Position numbers and translations under genes: made by a program
The notes under the pieces: model-generated
The model's input: only the letters and a program-made list of their open reading frames with translations
Told to the model about the DNA's origin: nothing
Databases searched by the model: none
Assembly: GCA_023053685.1 (NCBI GenBank)
Contig: JALIGW010000005.1
Location: 52,514,742 to 52,578,741 of the forward strand
Source of the DNA: Diadophis punctatus similis
Taxonomy: Eukaryota; Chordata; Lepidosauria; Squamata; Dipsadidae
Reading direction: 5' to 3'
Length of the DNA: 64,000 nt
In this document: piece by piece, positions 1 to 12,113 of the stretch
How the letters are laid out: every line of letters begins with the position of its first letter
Position numbering within the stretch: the stretch's first letter is position 1

Positions 1-840
1 CTTACGGGATTTCCTCTTTGTTGAAAATGCTGCCATTACTGCCCACTCTGCTGAAGACCTTCAATGACTCATGGACTGTTTTAGCAAGGCCTGCCAAAAT
101 TTTGGATTAACAATCAGCCTGAAAAAAACACAAGTCATGGGTCAGGATGTGGACTCACCTCCCCGTATTATAATCTCTGCACAAGAACTGGAGGTCGTCC
201 ATGAATTTGTGTATCTCAGCTCAACCATCACCGACACTCTCTCTCTAGATACTGAGCTGAATAAACGTATTCGTAAAGTGGCCATTTTCTAGACTCACAA
301 AGAGAGTATGGCTTAACAAGAAGCTGACGGAACATACAAAGATCCAGGTCTATAGAGCCTGTGTCCTGAGCACATTCTTGTATTGCAGCGAGTCTTGGAC
401 CCTTTACACACGGCGGGAGAGAAAGTTGAATACCTTCCATATGCCCTGTCTCCGAAGCATCTTTGGCATCACCTGGCATGACAAAGTTCCAAATAGCGCA
501 GTCTTGAAACATGCTGGAATTCCTAGCATGTATACACTATTGAAACAGTGATGTCTACGCTGGCTTGGGCATGTCGTGAGAATGGTTGATGGCTGGATTC
601 CAAAAGATCTCCTGTATGGAGAATTAGTGCAGGGAAAGTGCCCCAGAGGGAGACCACAGCTGCAATATAAGGATATCTGTAAGAGGGATCTAAAGGCCTT
701 GGGAATGGACATTAACAGCTGGGAAATCTTGACCTCTGATCGTTCAGCTTGGAGGCTAAAGACGCTGCATGGCCTTCTTCATTTCGAGAGACACTTGTTT
801 GGCAGGCTAAGGCAAAGAGGCAGTGCAATACAATAAGAGA
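1..840 (+). pseudogene. 5'-truncated, decayed LINE reverse transcriptase C-terminal region
   Basis: This is the end of a non-LTR retrotransposon RT protein cut by the window edge. One frame (71-290) reads through LKKTQVMGQDV and ELNKRIRKVA. The match then moves to another frame from about 291 to 836, with TKRVW, YRACVLSTFLY, FHMPCLRSIFGITW, RWLGHVVRM, KDLLYGEL and CKRDLKALGM. These motifs are common to the segment after the RT palm in many vertebrate LINE proteins. Decay is visible as a frameshift near 290 and an in-frame TGA at 549-551, where related proteins usually have Arg, as expected from CGA to TGA deamination. The exact LINE clade (RTE- or Rex-like) is not settled from memory. It is a dead copy and does not encode a working protein. 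Confidence 0.75.
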
Positions 841-1494
841 TGAAAACAATTCTTACATTCTCCAAAATGTCAAGACAATTTTATATTCTGGGTTCTAGGA
901 GGTCCTAGTGGCAGCATGCTTGGAACAGTCATTCATTTTTGTGGAACTTGGCTCTGAATGCTTTTTCTTCTAAAGGCTGTCAGCTTCTTGGGTACAATCT
1001 ATTGGCAGGACAGTGGGCAGCATCAGAAAGTGAAGAAAGCAGGGCAAGAAACAAAGATGGACAGAACTGGTAGTAGTCGATGGCAGGGTTTGCAACTTTG
1101 CAGAGTAAGTCTTTTTTTTCCTTTTGATCTATCTCTCCCTCTGTAGGATCCCATTCTCCTATACCATATGAAATCACAATGAAGCTAGCCCAACAAACAT
1201 ACATTCCTCCTGTTCCCATTTCAAAATCACAGTTCTTAGGACTAGTTGTAGCCGTGAGATCCTATTTGAAATGGTTTGCTTATAATTGTACAATTGGCAG
1301 CTCAATTGTCACTAACTGGTATTCTAGACATTCTGCTCTCAATTAGCTTGTAAAATTCCTGAAAATTTAACAATCCAGCACACTACTGCTCTTACCCATA
1401 ACCGAATGACAAAGAAAAGATTAAAGACAAGGGGGCGTATTCATAGGAATGCCAATGGATTCAATTTAATTAAAATTATATTTAATCATTATTA
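841..1494. other. No recognisable feature
   Basis: AT-rich sequence following the LINE tail. No coding region, terminal repeat or RNA gene was recognised. Confidence 0.5.
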
Positions 1495-1502
1495 TCCAGG
1501 CC

Positions 1503-1799
1503 CAGGGGTGGGTTCTAACTTACCTCGCTGCCGGTTCACTTCTTCCCGTGCCACGTGGCTGCGCGCGGATTGCGCGCCATGCAGATGTGCCTCACGGCCA
1601 CGGGCATGCATGCGTAGAGCCAAACACTTGCTTTCTGTGCATGCGCAGAAGCAAAAATTAGCTTCTGTGCATGTGCAGAAGCCAAAAACAAGATGGTGGT
1701 GCCCACAGACCGGCACCGACAGAACCGGCTCCATGACATCACCACCTGTTTACTAACAGTTCTAAAGAACCGGTTAGAACCGGCAGGAACCCACCTCTT
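1503..1799. mobile_element. hAT-type MITE (CAGGGGTGGGTT family), copy 1
   Basis: The left end begins CAGGGGTGGGTTC and the right end finishes with the inverted form GAACCCACCTCTT. The flanks form an imperfect 8-bp target duplication, tccaggcc at 1495-1502 and tcctggcc at 1800-1807. Eight-bp duplications and CAG-starting ends are hAT hallmarks. The interior is GC-rich compared with its surroundings and holds short palindromes built on gcatgcgcagaagc. There is no transposase frame, so the element is non-autonomous. It is the same family as 59391-59816. Confidence 0.8.
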
Positions 1800-1807
1800 T
1801 CCTGGCC

Positions 1808-3258
1808 ATCACTGTCATATCATTTGATCAAATATCAGTCAATAGGACCTCAGCCTGATAAACTTGTTAGAGACCCTGGCAAGACACCAAAACTGAATGA
1901 TTGCATTGCATATAACCCTGGCCTATAGCAAGCATTGCAAAGCTCTCAAAGCTTTAATGGAAAGGCAAGAATCTTTATACAGAATTAGGCCATTTGTTCT
2001 TCTAGACCAACATTGTTTATATTGAGTTGAAATAGCTCTTCGGATTTCCAGAGCAAAGCCTTACCCAGCTTCAACTCTGTGATATGCCTGATATTGGACT
2101 TGGTACTTTTTACTTTTCAAACATATACTCTACTACTGCGCTACAACCCATTGCTTTATAAAGTCCACTACATATTTATAACATTCATTTCTAAAATGCA
2201 CCTGTGCAAAGTGAATGAAAAATTATTTTTCATGAGCTGAAAGCATGCCTGGTTTTCTGCACTGGACTCGATTTGTAGAATAGGTATGATCAAATTATTA
2301 GATAAAGATTGCTTGGGCTGTACAACTGAAGCTTGGTTTGGTTGATTCTTAATTTTGAAAAGACAGTCTTGAAGTTTATATATTATATTCTCAAACAACA
2401 GCTCATTTCTATAGCTACTACTTAGCTCCTGTGTTTTTTTGAATTCTAGGTTTCTTTTTCAAATTCTCTAATTTTCTGCATTGTTTATCGTGAACGAAGG
2501 ACAAATTTGAACCTAGCAGAGTCGTGCATCCTCTCCCACACAGGGCTCCACACCTCAGCTTTTGTTCTCCAACAAATCATAAAGATTTTCTCCTTCTTTT
2601 TCTCCATTGTTATGGACATAGCAAAGAGAAAATTCTGTCTATCCTTTGGGGAAACTCAGAGAAATCAACTGTTTCATTTCTCTGCCCACACATTTGACAG
2701 AGATTTTTGAAAAACCATTTATAGCCAGACACCGAAGGCTTGTCTATCAAAATACTTTTCTGTTATTTCTTCCTATCCTAAGAAAACTCAAAAAGTGGGA
2801 GGGAAAAAAAAGCAAACTGGCAGGGCCACACAAACTTCAGAATCATCATCCTTATATTTTAGACTAAAGTTGCTAAGCCCTTGAGCAAACTATTATCTGC
2901 TTCTGTTTCATTCTATCTGCTTAATAAACAATCCAATGGGTCATACATTCTAAGATTTCACAGGCCCTCATTAGGCCAACATAAGAATATGTATAGATTT
3001 TTTTAAATAAAAAAGTTAATTTACAGAATGATATGCTTCTGCAAATTCCCTGAGGATGAAGAAATGTCCAGGCACTCAACCATTTGAATTGGCCATTATA
3101 GGGAATTAAAATGCAATCTGACTTTACTACTGGGGTTCTTTCTATTTCAAGTCTAAAGACTCTCATTCCAATAAGTTTTCAGAAATAACACATTAAACTC
3201 ATGAGCACTTGTACTTATTGCGCAGAAGAGCTTGTTCCATGAACTGATCAACTGAATA
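1808..3258. other. No recognisable feature
   Basis: AT-rich unique-looking sequence. The short open frames here lack any family signature or codon pattern that would support a gene. Confidence 0.5.
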
Positions 3259-3259
3259 T

Positions 3260-3344
3260 TGTGTCTGTGTGTGTGCGTGCATGCATGTGTATCTGAATAT
3301 GTATATGTGTAGATATATATATGTATATGTATATATATTTACAC
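3260..3344. repeat. Imperfect TG/TA microsatellite
   Basis: Runs of TG, TGCA and TATA dinucleotides (alternating purine-pyrimidine). Confidence 0.8.
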
Positions 3345-5343
3345 AGCAACGTGAATGGGAAAATAAATTCTGTAGGGACTATTGTTGTTTGGTTAGTCAC
3401 AAAACATATTTGACATTTACTGCATATGTGTTTGTGTAGCACACTGTTTAAAGATACTGCAATAAATTGGAAAAAGATGTTTCCACAAGTTCATAGCTAC
3501 ATTTGCCACCTTTAATATTAATAGGAGAGTATCTTTTAAAGTGAGCAAATCGAGGAAGTAGCAGAAAGTATAGTTTATAAAAGAAGATTAGTGGGTTTAA
3601 TATGCACTGGAGACCCAAGAAAAAAATCTTATTACTGTATGGAGAAATTACCTCATAAAGTAGCTAATACAGCAGGCTAGGGAGTCATTTTTAACAAGGT
3701 TTTTATGATGCACAAGTGTAGGCAAGCTAATGAACTTATCTCTGGTTATTTCCAAATTGGAACAGTATTGGGGTTTGTTTGTTTGTTTTCTTTCTTTCTT
3801 CTCGTCTTTCTGATCTTATGTTTTTTGAAAAGTAAAATATGCTTAATCTTCTCAGTAAAAGAAAACCATAACTGTGATCAATTAAATCTTGCATTTCATT
3901 GAGGGATGGCAACCATATTAAAACTAAAATCAGCTGGTAACAGTAAAAAAAATCTATTCTGTGAATAATAATGGGGAGGGGGGTTGATAGGAATCCCATC
4001 AGTAAATCAGGAGCAAAGTTGTACTTCTACCTCCACAACCAAACATCTCTAAATCTCTCAAATGTAAGTCCCATTGAATTCAATGGAGTGCGCTCTTAAA
4101 CTAGTAGGTGTAAGGTTGGAGCCTCAGAAGTGAAGGCCAAGCACAGAACTAGACGAAGCTTTGTTTTAGCTGTGCTGCTGTGTGTGTGAAAGAACCATGT
4201 GGTCTTTAACGTTCATAAAACAGACATCTGAAGAATGTCATCTCCAATAGCAGGAAACCAAGTGGGGGAAGGGGGTTGGTAAATACATAATGTCCATCTG
4301 TCAGCACCCCAGCATGTCATGCAGAGGCATTGTTTAGAAAGAGAATGACCACATTTTCTTACCCAGATGCCAGAGACAAACTGCTGTGAGGTAATAAAAA
4401 GTCTTTTTTATACTGATCTGCAATGGGTGCTTTTGAAATTAATTTACTTGTACTCTGGAGATTATTTTGAGGTCTGGAAGGTGTTTACTGCCGGCTTGTT
4501 TTATTTTTTAATAAAAATGAAATCATACACATTTTATAGTTTTATACGACATTTCTAAGGCAGAATTATGCAAATTAATGTGAACATTTCGCTTGTACTG
4601 AAATGGGCTAAGGACTAAGGTCACAACCCATTCGAACTTACCTGAGAAAAAGCTAAAGTAAAATAAACGAGATTCAACCTATTCCCTTCAAAGTCAATCA
4701 TACTGAAATCATTGGGAATTACAAGTTAAGCTGATTAGAATGGAGAATGGATAAAACTTTATCCAGGGTTTGCCATTTGGAATTTTATGTGGATCAAATT
4801 TATTTATAAATCTACAATAACATTTTGCAAATTTTTAGATAATATGTAAACTACGCTCCTTTTTAGATTAAATAAACAAATCACTTTTATTATTATAGAT
4901 CTTTCCATTTTTTTAAAAAAAAGTGAAATCGTGGTAGATTCTTAGTTCTATAGTTCATTTAGTAATATTCTGAGCATATTTTAAGAAGTGCATTTCTTGG
5001 TGACAGAATTCTTCTGCAGAGAGATGAAAATCATACTACTGTTAATCTTGTATAGAGCTGTGTCACTGAATGATTGTTTTGCGATACAGTATTAGTCTTC
5101 ATTCATCCTTCTAACATTGTGATCTTTAAAGCTAGAAAATCTAGCCATGTTCAGTGGGCAGAAACTCTTATTGGATTTTACAAGCCTTACATCTCGTTAG
5201 ATACCTAATATAATATTCTAACAGTATACTGTAGAAGAAATAATAGCAAAGAACTGGTGGGACTTTCAGAAATTCAACTAACTGAATTGGGTTTTCTGAT
5301 GCTAAAGCTGAACAGAATTATTAAACAGGGTTGAGGAAATGAT
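3345..5343. other. Mostly featureless AT-rich stretch
   Basis: Nothing coding was found. A short GTTT/CTTT run lies near 3768-3800. Positions 4065-4125 contain a small palindromic segment around cccattgaattcaatgg that resembles a common squamate interspersed repeat, but the family could not be confirmed. Confidence 0.45.
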
Positions 5344-5578
5344 AGCAATAGCACTTAGACTTATATACCACTTCATAGTGCTTTTACAGCCCTCTCTAAG
5401 CGGTTTACAGAGTTCAGCATATTGCCCCCAACAATCTGGGTCCTCATTTTACCCACCTCGGAAGGATGGAAGACTGAGTCAACCTTGAGCCGGTGAGATT
5501 TGATCAGCCGAACTGCAGCTAGCAGTCAGTTGAAGTAGACTCCAGTGCTGCACTCTAACCACTGCGCCACCTCAGCTC
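5344..5578 (-). mobile_element. tRNA-derived SINE (Sauria type)
   Basis: This is an antisense SINE. Its head (right side) has the tRNA-like box A region tggcgcagtgg and the box B-like sequence within tcaaatctcaccggctc. The body contains the conserved caacaatctgggtcctcat block, and the tail ends in gcaatagc repeats at the left. It would be transcribed by RNA polymerase III and mobilised in trans by a LINE. It is nearly full length with point substitutions, and related copies occur at six other places in the window. Confidence 0.85.
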
Positions 5579-5929
5579 TCTAAAAAGTTCTCTTTTATAA
5601 AAAGGAGTAATCTTGGCAGACTTCAAGAAGATCTTCCTTCAAGCATCAGCCTTTCAGCCCAGAGATTACAACAGTGATGAGCTGCTTTTAGATATCACCT
5701 TCTTTTAGGCAAGGTTATTTAGGCCCAATGGCTATTCACAAATGAAGGAAAATATACGTGTCCCAGAATATTGTTGCAGATCCAAACTGGTTCGGTCACC
5801 AGAACCAAAGGTTTAGTCTTCTAAGCTTTCAGACTCGTGCTGGAGTCCATCTTCAGGAAACTGTTTTGGACAAAAAGGCTGTGCAGAGAGCGGGGAGGAC
5901 AGCGTAAAAGATTATTGGAAGTTTACTTC

Positions 5930-6200
5930 CTTCTCTCCAGGACGTGGCATGTAAGCACTGCTTGACCAAGGTCCGCAGTATGGTCAGGGATGCTTTACAT
6001 CTTCTCCATGAGCAGTTGTCTTTATTACCTTCTGGAAGGAGGCTTTTTGGTATCCAAAGCAGAACAACTAGATTCTGTAATAGCTTTGTACCATATAGTA
6101 TCAACCTTGTTAACTCTCAAGACTCTTTTTTTCCACTATGTATTAAAAATGGATTGCGTGTATTGGAATTTCATTTTAATATGTGCCATTGTACACACAG
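5930..6200 (+). pseudogene. LINE RT C-terminal fragment
   Basis: One frame (5944 onward) reads LLPSGRRLFGIQSRTTRF then NSFVPYSINLVNS. This resembles the end of Rex1/CR1-group LINE proteins, which carry an LPSGRR...R.R..R..NSF.P..I..LNS pattern. The fragment is about 90 residues and is followed directly by an antisense SINE. No RT catalytic motif is present, so this is a 5'-truncated dead copy. The clade assignment is an inference from the short motif. Confidence 0.6.
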
Positions 6201-6213
6201 AAAAGTGAAACTA

Positions 6214-6352
6214 GCAATAGCACTTAGAGTTATATACCGATTCATAGTGCTTTAGAGCCCTCTCTAAGTGATTTACAGAGTCAAATATTATCCCCAACAA
6301 TCTGGGTCCTCATTTGCCTTACCTCAGAAGGATGGAAGGCTGAGTCAACCTT
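6214..6352 (-). mobile_element. Partial tRNA-derived SINE (Sauria type)
   Basis: Antisense SINE tail and body only. It runs from the agcaatagcactt end through the caacaatctgggtcctcat block and stops before the tRNA-like head, where a TTATC microsatellite begins. Confidence 0.8.
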
Positions 6353-6357
6353 AAAGA

Positions 6358-6438
6358 TTATCTTATCTTATCTTATCTTATCTTATCTTATCTTATCTTA
6401 TCTTATCTTATCTTATCTTATCTTATCTTATCTTATCT
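6358..6438. repeat. (TTATC)n microsatellite, about 16 units
   Basis: Near-perfect pentanucleotide tandem array directly abutting the truncated SINE. Confidence 0.95.
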
Positions 6439-6681
6439 CTACTGGAAAGTGTCCTTTGGGCTACTCTATGCATATTACTTATGTGGTGCATGATTGGGTG
6501 TGGCTTCTTATTGGTTGATTGGGATGTTGATGGCTGGCTATTAAGTTGTTGGCTGTTGTTTCCTTGTGCTGCTGAGTCTTCGACTCCTAAGTACCTGATA
6601 AGGTGGTGGTAAATCAGCACTCCTGTTGACTGACAAGAGGCCCGTTTCCTAGGATTCAATCATTTTTTTGGTTATCTTTAT

Positions 6682-6922
6682 AGCAATAGCAATAGCACTT
6701 AGACTTATATACCGCTTCACAGTGCTTTACAGCCCTCTCTAAGCGGTTTACAGAGTTCAGCATATTGCCCCCAACAATCTGGGTCCTCATTTTACCGATC
6801 TCAGAAGGATGGAAGGCTGAGTCAACCTTGAGCCGGTGAGATTTGAACAGCTGAACTGCTGAACTAGCAGTCGCTGAAATAGGTTGCAGTGCTGCTTTTA
6901 ACCACTGCGCCGCCTCGGCTCC
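6682..6922 (-). mobile_element. tRNA-derived SINE (Sauria type), near full length
   Basis: Antisense copy with tail repeats tagcaatagcaatagc at the left, the caacaatctgggtcctcat body and the tRNA-like head ending in cgcctcggctcc at the right. Confidence 0.88.
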
Positions 6923-6936
6923 TTATACCTGCTCAG

Positions 6937-7115
6937 CCAACAATCTTAATAGCTGCAAAATTGAATGGATGTCCTTGTTCATTGCAATGTGAGGCTAACA
7001 ACCAGATTGCAAGAATACAAGCAAGTGATTAGACGAAGAGATCCAAACTCATTGTTAGCCTGACATTGCAATGAACAAAGGCACACATTCAATTTGCAGC
7101 TACTAAGATTATTGG
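6937..7115. repeat. Inverted repeat with 63-64 bp arms
   Basis: The arms at 6937-7000 and 7053-7115 are reverse complements with a few mismatches and small indels. Shared blocks include ttcattgcaatgt and gaggctaaca or its complement. The spacer is about 52 bp. Such a stem-loop may be a remnant of a palindromic MITE. No target duplication was recognised. Confidence 0.75.
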
Positions 7116-8746
7116 CTCTGATAAGATCAGTGAAGAATGAAAATATGGCCCACAGAAAATGCTCATTTCCTTGTGAATTTTCAGATGGAGAAGGTCCTGG
7201 AAAAAAATATTCCTAAAAGTATATAATAACATAATTTATGTTTCAATGTTTGGACCTACTATAAGGAGCCAATTATTTCCTAATTAAAAAATGGCTAAAG
7301 TATTTTTAGGAGAAGCCCATGTGCTTCTTTTCAGACTTGATATTGAATCCCCTCTTAACTTTCTTAGGTTATTTAAACAGAACTAACTTGCATGCCAAAA
7401 AGAGATATCTTGCCAGTAAGACCCTGGTCAGTGCTCATCTCTATACAGGGAGACATCTGCTACCATTGTTCTGTCCAGGAAATGATCTTTGAATGAAAAT
7501 ACTGTACTCATATACACAGTATGTTACATCCTGAAGAAAATCCAAATTATAAGGTGATTGCTAATTTTTGAGACATGCTGTATAATTAAACAGATGCAAT
7601 GTTTTCTCAGTGAAAATAAGTGGGATCATTGTCCCAAGCATTTGGGGTCTCCTATTTTATGCAGCCAGAATTATTTTATATGGGTTGGGAGAATAAGCTA
7701 GCTGTCTTCCACTTATCTAAAAAGGTACTTCCAAATAGTTGCTCCCTGCCCAAAACAGCAATATTTGGATGGAAATATGCAAAACAAGAGTGAGATAGAA
7801 CATTGAAGAAGACCTTAAACCAGAAAGGTCAAATATTGATTTTCAAATATTACTTATACTAGCCTTCAGATGTTTTTGACTTCAGTTCCCATCATCATAC
7901 AGTTGTGTTGAATCAAATCTGTAGAGGGAGGTTGGTTTAAGATGACACATAAAGGTTTCTCAGGGTTTTAGATCTTTACTCTTTCTGAACCTATTCCAGA
8001 ATGGCATAGAGTGAGACCAATACTTTCTGCAGGCAAAACAAAGGTTGCATAGTTGAAATACAATTATCATACTGGGATACAGTTGACTATGTTTTGGACT
8101 AGAGTTATCTGTTTGGGCAGCTCCTGATCCTTCATAGACTAGCAATGATAATCAGTATAAATGTTGTATAGACATTGAGTCTTAATAGGTTAGTTAAAAT
8201 CAGTTCATAGTGTCATGGCATGAAGTAGAAGTATCATCTTACAGCTGTGTATTAAATCATTTGTCCTTCTCAAGGGAATAGAAATTTATGGGATAATATT
8301 ACTTTTCCCCATTCCTGTCTAAACACCACAGTTTTGTTTATATATTGTTAATGTTTCATATATACTGTTTCTTCTGTTAATTAGTTTGATCAAATAGTTA
8401 ACAATCACCATCAAAATTTGATATTTTGGAAGCAAACAGATAAATCATTAAAATAATGTTTAAAGAAAGTCACAGACACAAGCTTTTCTCTCAACTCTGA
8501 GAATTTAAGGAGTAAGATACCTTCTTTGATTTTTTAATATGAAACTGGTGCCTTCTTCTCTGCTTGCATTTCTCAGGTCTGGAAGAAATAAATATGTTGC
8601 TAAATTAGCTTTCTCTGTTTTTATTTCCAAACACTATATTTAGCTTGACTTCAGCAAGGCTACATGCATTTTGCGTCATCATAAGTGTGATTTTGTACTG
8701 TAAGCTTTTAAGAGAGATGGGAGAATAGGGAGATGGTCTCCATCAC
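7116..8746. other. No recognisable feature
   Basis: AT-rich sequence with no supported gene. The open frames are short and lack family motifs. Confidence 0.5.
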
Positions 8747-8921
8747 CCTCCCTTCCTTCCTTCCTTCCTTCCTTCCTTCCTTCCTTCCTTCCTTCCTTCC
8801 TTCCTCCCTCCCTCCCTCCCTCCCTCCCTCCCTCCTTCCTTCCTTCCTTCCTTCCTTCCTCCCTCCCTCCCTTCCTTCCTTCCTTCCTTCCTTCCTTCCT
8901 TCCTTCCTTCCTTCCTTCCTC
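8747..8921. repeat. (CTTC)n/(CCTC)n polypyrimidine tract
   Basis: About 175 bp of pure pyrimidine on the + strand, alternating CTTC and CCTC blocks. The long Lys/Glu/Gly/Arg and Ser/Leu/Pro open frames across it are artefacts of the repeat. A homopurine-homopyrimidine mirror tract of this length can form triplex (H-DNA). Confidence 0.95.
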
Positions 8922-9955
8922 AGTCCTACTTTATGTGTCCAAAGACATGTTCCCTCAAACAGTAAGGCAGGCCAAAAAAATAAGGAGAAAAGATTCAGAA
9001 TAGGCCTTTGCTCTCTGAGCTGCACATGTTGAAATAGGCAGTGGGAACTCCACCTGCTCACAGTCCTGTTCTGTGAAAAGGAACTAATCCTCATAAAACT
9101 GACCTTTCTTGTTGTTTTTCCTTCTCTAATTTCCTGCATTCCTTACAGTCCTATATTCTCACTTCTCCTGATTCCGTTTGCTTTTGAACATTCTGCTTCA
9201 TAAACAGATGTTATAAATTACCTTTCTTGTTTCTGGTAACTCATCCCACATGGTTTGTGTCATTTTATGAAATAGTTTCCCCTAACCTTTCCATTTGCCT
9301 CTGTTTCTCAGTGCTGAAAGTATAGGCATTTTTTTTCTTTCAAGTGTTTTTTCTATAAAAGACAATGTCAAGTTTTTTTTTAATGAGAACTTTAATTCAA
9401 GCCAGAAGCATGGAATATTTTTGTTATCTTCTTATGTATCACAGCAGAACTTGCCCCTTCATTACACCCTTATGAAACATGAAAATAAGTTAAAACCAGA
9501 ATAAAACAATATTTTGCTGAAATTGCTTTTAAAGCAATTTTAAAGACTGAACATCTTACACAGTTTTAAAACACATATATAGTTATGTATGTTTGCAAAA
9601 GACTAATAATATTCATAGCAAACTAATTTTGCTATAAGTTTCTAACTTCATCCAAAGTATAATATATGGAGAGCTGTTATACAGCCATTTTCTCTACCAT
9701 AAATCACTCTAAGAGCAGTTCTCAACATTCTAACTCTTTGTTATCCTTGTATCAGGACAACCAAGTATGATGCACAACAGAGGTTAGAACAGGATTTGAA
9801 TCCTTGGTATATTTCTCCAAGCCAAAAACAATAGTCACTGGAAATGGATGTAACATTTCTGAACCTCCCATTTTTTTAAAAAAAATGTATTTGGTGTGAT
9901 GTACAGGCATTGCTGGGATAGTGGCATTCCGAATCCATCTTCCATAGCCTTTGGA
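8922..9955. other. No recognisable feature
   Basis: AT-rich, with no element boundary or coding signature seen. Confidence 0.5.
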
Positions 9956-10097
9956 ATACAGTGGTACCTCAATACTCATTCATTGGTTTCAGGAGGCATG
10001 ACGAGGATTAAAAACAATGAATACCAAACAAATCACATGACTTAACATGTGACCCTTTGTTTCATCCAGAAAGGGTCATGAGTCATGAGGTAGCTGA

Positions 10098-10512
10098 TGT
10101 CAGGCTGAAGCCATTTTAGTTGGGGTTTTGGCCTGCCACACTTTATGCTAGTTTAATATGTATTCTTCATTGTGGGAATTTGGGAGGGGGAATTGCATGA
10201 GGGCTGTCTGTATGTAGCCATAACAAATTCTTTCTAGATAGTCAAGGTCATCCTTTGTCTTCACACTCCTGCACCTGCACGGAAGGAGATGGGTGGAATC
10301 TGCCAAGTTGGCAGTTGAAGATTGGTTAACGTGATGGACTTGGGGGTGTGGGGACAAGGGCTCAAACTTTCAACTGGGTGGAGAAACCCTGGGACTTCAG
10401 ATTTGGGTTTCTCCCAGATGTGCCAACATGGCTCTGCTAATAAATTGGAACTTTAGGGAATACTTTGCCTCGGACTCTGATTTAGTTTTGGATGCTATTT
10501 GGAACCCTGACA
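10098..10512 (+). mobile_element. Solo LTR A (TGTCAGG...CCTGACA, 415 bp)
   Basis: The unit begins TGTCAGGCTG and ends AACCCTGACA, giving the TG...CA termini of an LTR. A perfect 5-bp duplication GCTGA flanks it (10093-10097 and 10513-10517). An AATAAA at about 10439 lies some 70 bp from the 3' end, as expected for a + strand LTR. No internal retroviral or Gypsy region is present, so it is a solo LTR left by LTR-LTR recombination. The class (Gypsy or endogenous retrovirus) cannot be told from the LTR alone. Confidence 0.82.
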
Positions 10513-10782
10513 GCTGACACCGAAAAGTACTACCTGTTGTGGCTTGCCCGCATCCAGCGCAGCTGGTGGCGGATCTGGAGGTTCCAGAGACAACTGTGGT
10601 GTGGCACTATCATCCTGTGTACCTGGCACCTGAGTCTGAGAGTGAGGAGGACTCAGTGCTAGAGGAGGAAGACCAGCCAGGGCCTTCGGCACCTTCTCAG
10701 CTGGTGCAGAGTGGGTCATCAGAAGAGGAGGAGCCTCTGCTGGATGCTAGGGCACGGAGAGCAGTTAGCAGACAGGAACGCC

Positions 10783-12113
10783 TTTTATTTATTTATTTAT
10801 TTATTATTTTATTTTATTTTGGAATTCTTATATGCCGCCCAACTCCCTAAGGACTCAGGGCGGCGTACAACAGTAAGAAAATACAAGAATAACCAAAATC
10901 TAAAAAGTTAATTAAAAGCAAATAAAAAAATTAAAACATAATATAGAAATCATCACCAACCATTCAATATCATACATACTTGGGGGGTGAGCTCGAGTGA
11001 ATTAAGCTCTACCCCCCGCCTGCAGGAAAAGCCATGTCTTAACAGCTTTCCGGAAGGCCAGCAGAGTGGGGATAGTTCGGGTCTCTGGCGGAAGTTGGTT
11101 CCAGAGCACGGGGCCAGCCACAGAGAAGGCTCTCCCCCTTGGGCCCGCCAGCCGGCATTGCTTGGCCGACGGGACCTGGAGGAGGCCAACTCTGTGGGCC
11201 CTAACCGGTCAAAGGGAAGTATGAGGCAGAATGCGGTCCCGGAGATAACCTGGTCCCAAGCCATGAAGGGCTTTAAAGATGGTGATCAACACCTTGAATT
11301 GGACCCGGAGACCGATGGGCAACCAATGCAGCTGGCGGAGTATCGATGTCACGTGGGTGTACCTTGGCACACCCACCACAGCACGCGCAGCCGCATTTTG
11401 CACCAACTGAAGTCTCCGGATACTCTTCAAGGGTAGCCCCATGTAGAGCGCATTGCAGTAGTCCAAACGACAGGTGACAAGGGCATGAGTGACCGTGAGT
11501 AGAGCCTCCTTCTCCAAATATGGCTGCAACTGGTGCACCAGGCAAACCTGTGCAAAGGCCCCTCTAGCCACAGCAGAAAGATGATGGTCCAATTTTAGCT
11601 GTGGATCTAGAAGGACCCCCAAGTTGCGGACCTGGTCCGAGGGAGTCAATTTCGCTCCCTCAAGGACCAAGGAGGGACAGTTGTCATAGTCCTTAGGAGG
11701 CAATATCCACAGCCACTCAGTCTTGTTGGGATTAAGTCTGAGTCTGTTCCTCCCCATCCAGATCCTAACGTCATCCAGGCACCGGCACATTACATCAACT
11801 GCCTCACTGAAGTCAGACGGGGTGGTGATGTACAGCTGGGTGTCATCAGCATACTGATGGAAACACACCCCATGTCTGCGAATGATCTCACCCAGCGGTT
11901 TCATGTAGATGTTGAACAGGATGGGCGAGAGAACCGACCCCTGAGGCACCCCACATGATAGGGGCCTAGGGGATGATCTCTGCCCCCCTGCCAGCACCGA
12001 CTGCATCCTATCAGCGAGATAAGAGGAGAACGACCACAAAACGGTGCCTCCCACTCCCAACTCGCTGAGACGATGCAGAAGGATACCATGGTCGATGGCT
12101 TTACAGACAGAGG
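10783..12113 (-). mobile_element. CR1 LINE, 5'-truncated, inserted in solo LTR B
   Basis: The 3' end lies at the left and carries the CR1-type tail, an ATTT run at 10783-10822 followed by a GCCGCCCAACTCC-type 3' UTR. The RT frame reads leftward from about 12110. The 5' part (endonuclease and early RT domains) is missing, the usual CR1 fate. It interrupts LTR B, so it inserted later than that LTR. Confidence 0.9.
11002..12110 (-). pseudogene. CR1 reverse transcriptase C-terminal half with one in-frame stop
   Basis: Read on the minus strand this gives RT palm and thumb: SYLADRMQSV, PLSCGVPQGSVLSPILFNIY, the catalytic YADDTQLY (complement of about 11831-11853), then LDYCNALYMGLP, RLQLVQNAAARAV and LHWLPI. 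The frame is open from about 12110 to a TGA (complement of 11209-11211). Beyond the stop the same frame continues with PVRAHRVGLLQVPS and ends at a natural stop near 11002. The sister copy at 24117 has CGA at this site, so a single CpG transition breaks an otherwise clean frame. The 5' half of the protein is absent. Confidence 0.88.

Noticed and set aside
7860..8100. Possible old hAT fragment (gacttcagttcccatcatc)
   Set aside because: Only a short phrase matches. No ends or duplication.
8708..9139. 143-aa Lys/Glu/Gly/Arg-rich frame
   Set aside because: Translation of the CTTC/CCTC microsatellite.
10539..10850. Acidic 103-aa frame (SESEEDSVLEEEDQ)
   Set aside because: Lies in the 5' part of solo LTR B and runs into the CR1 tail. 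It is not a separate gene.
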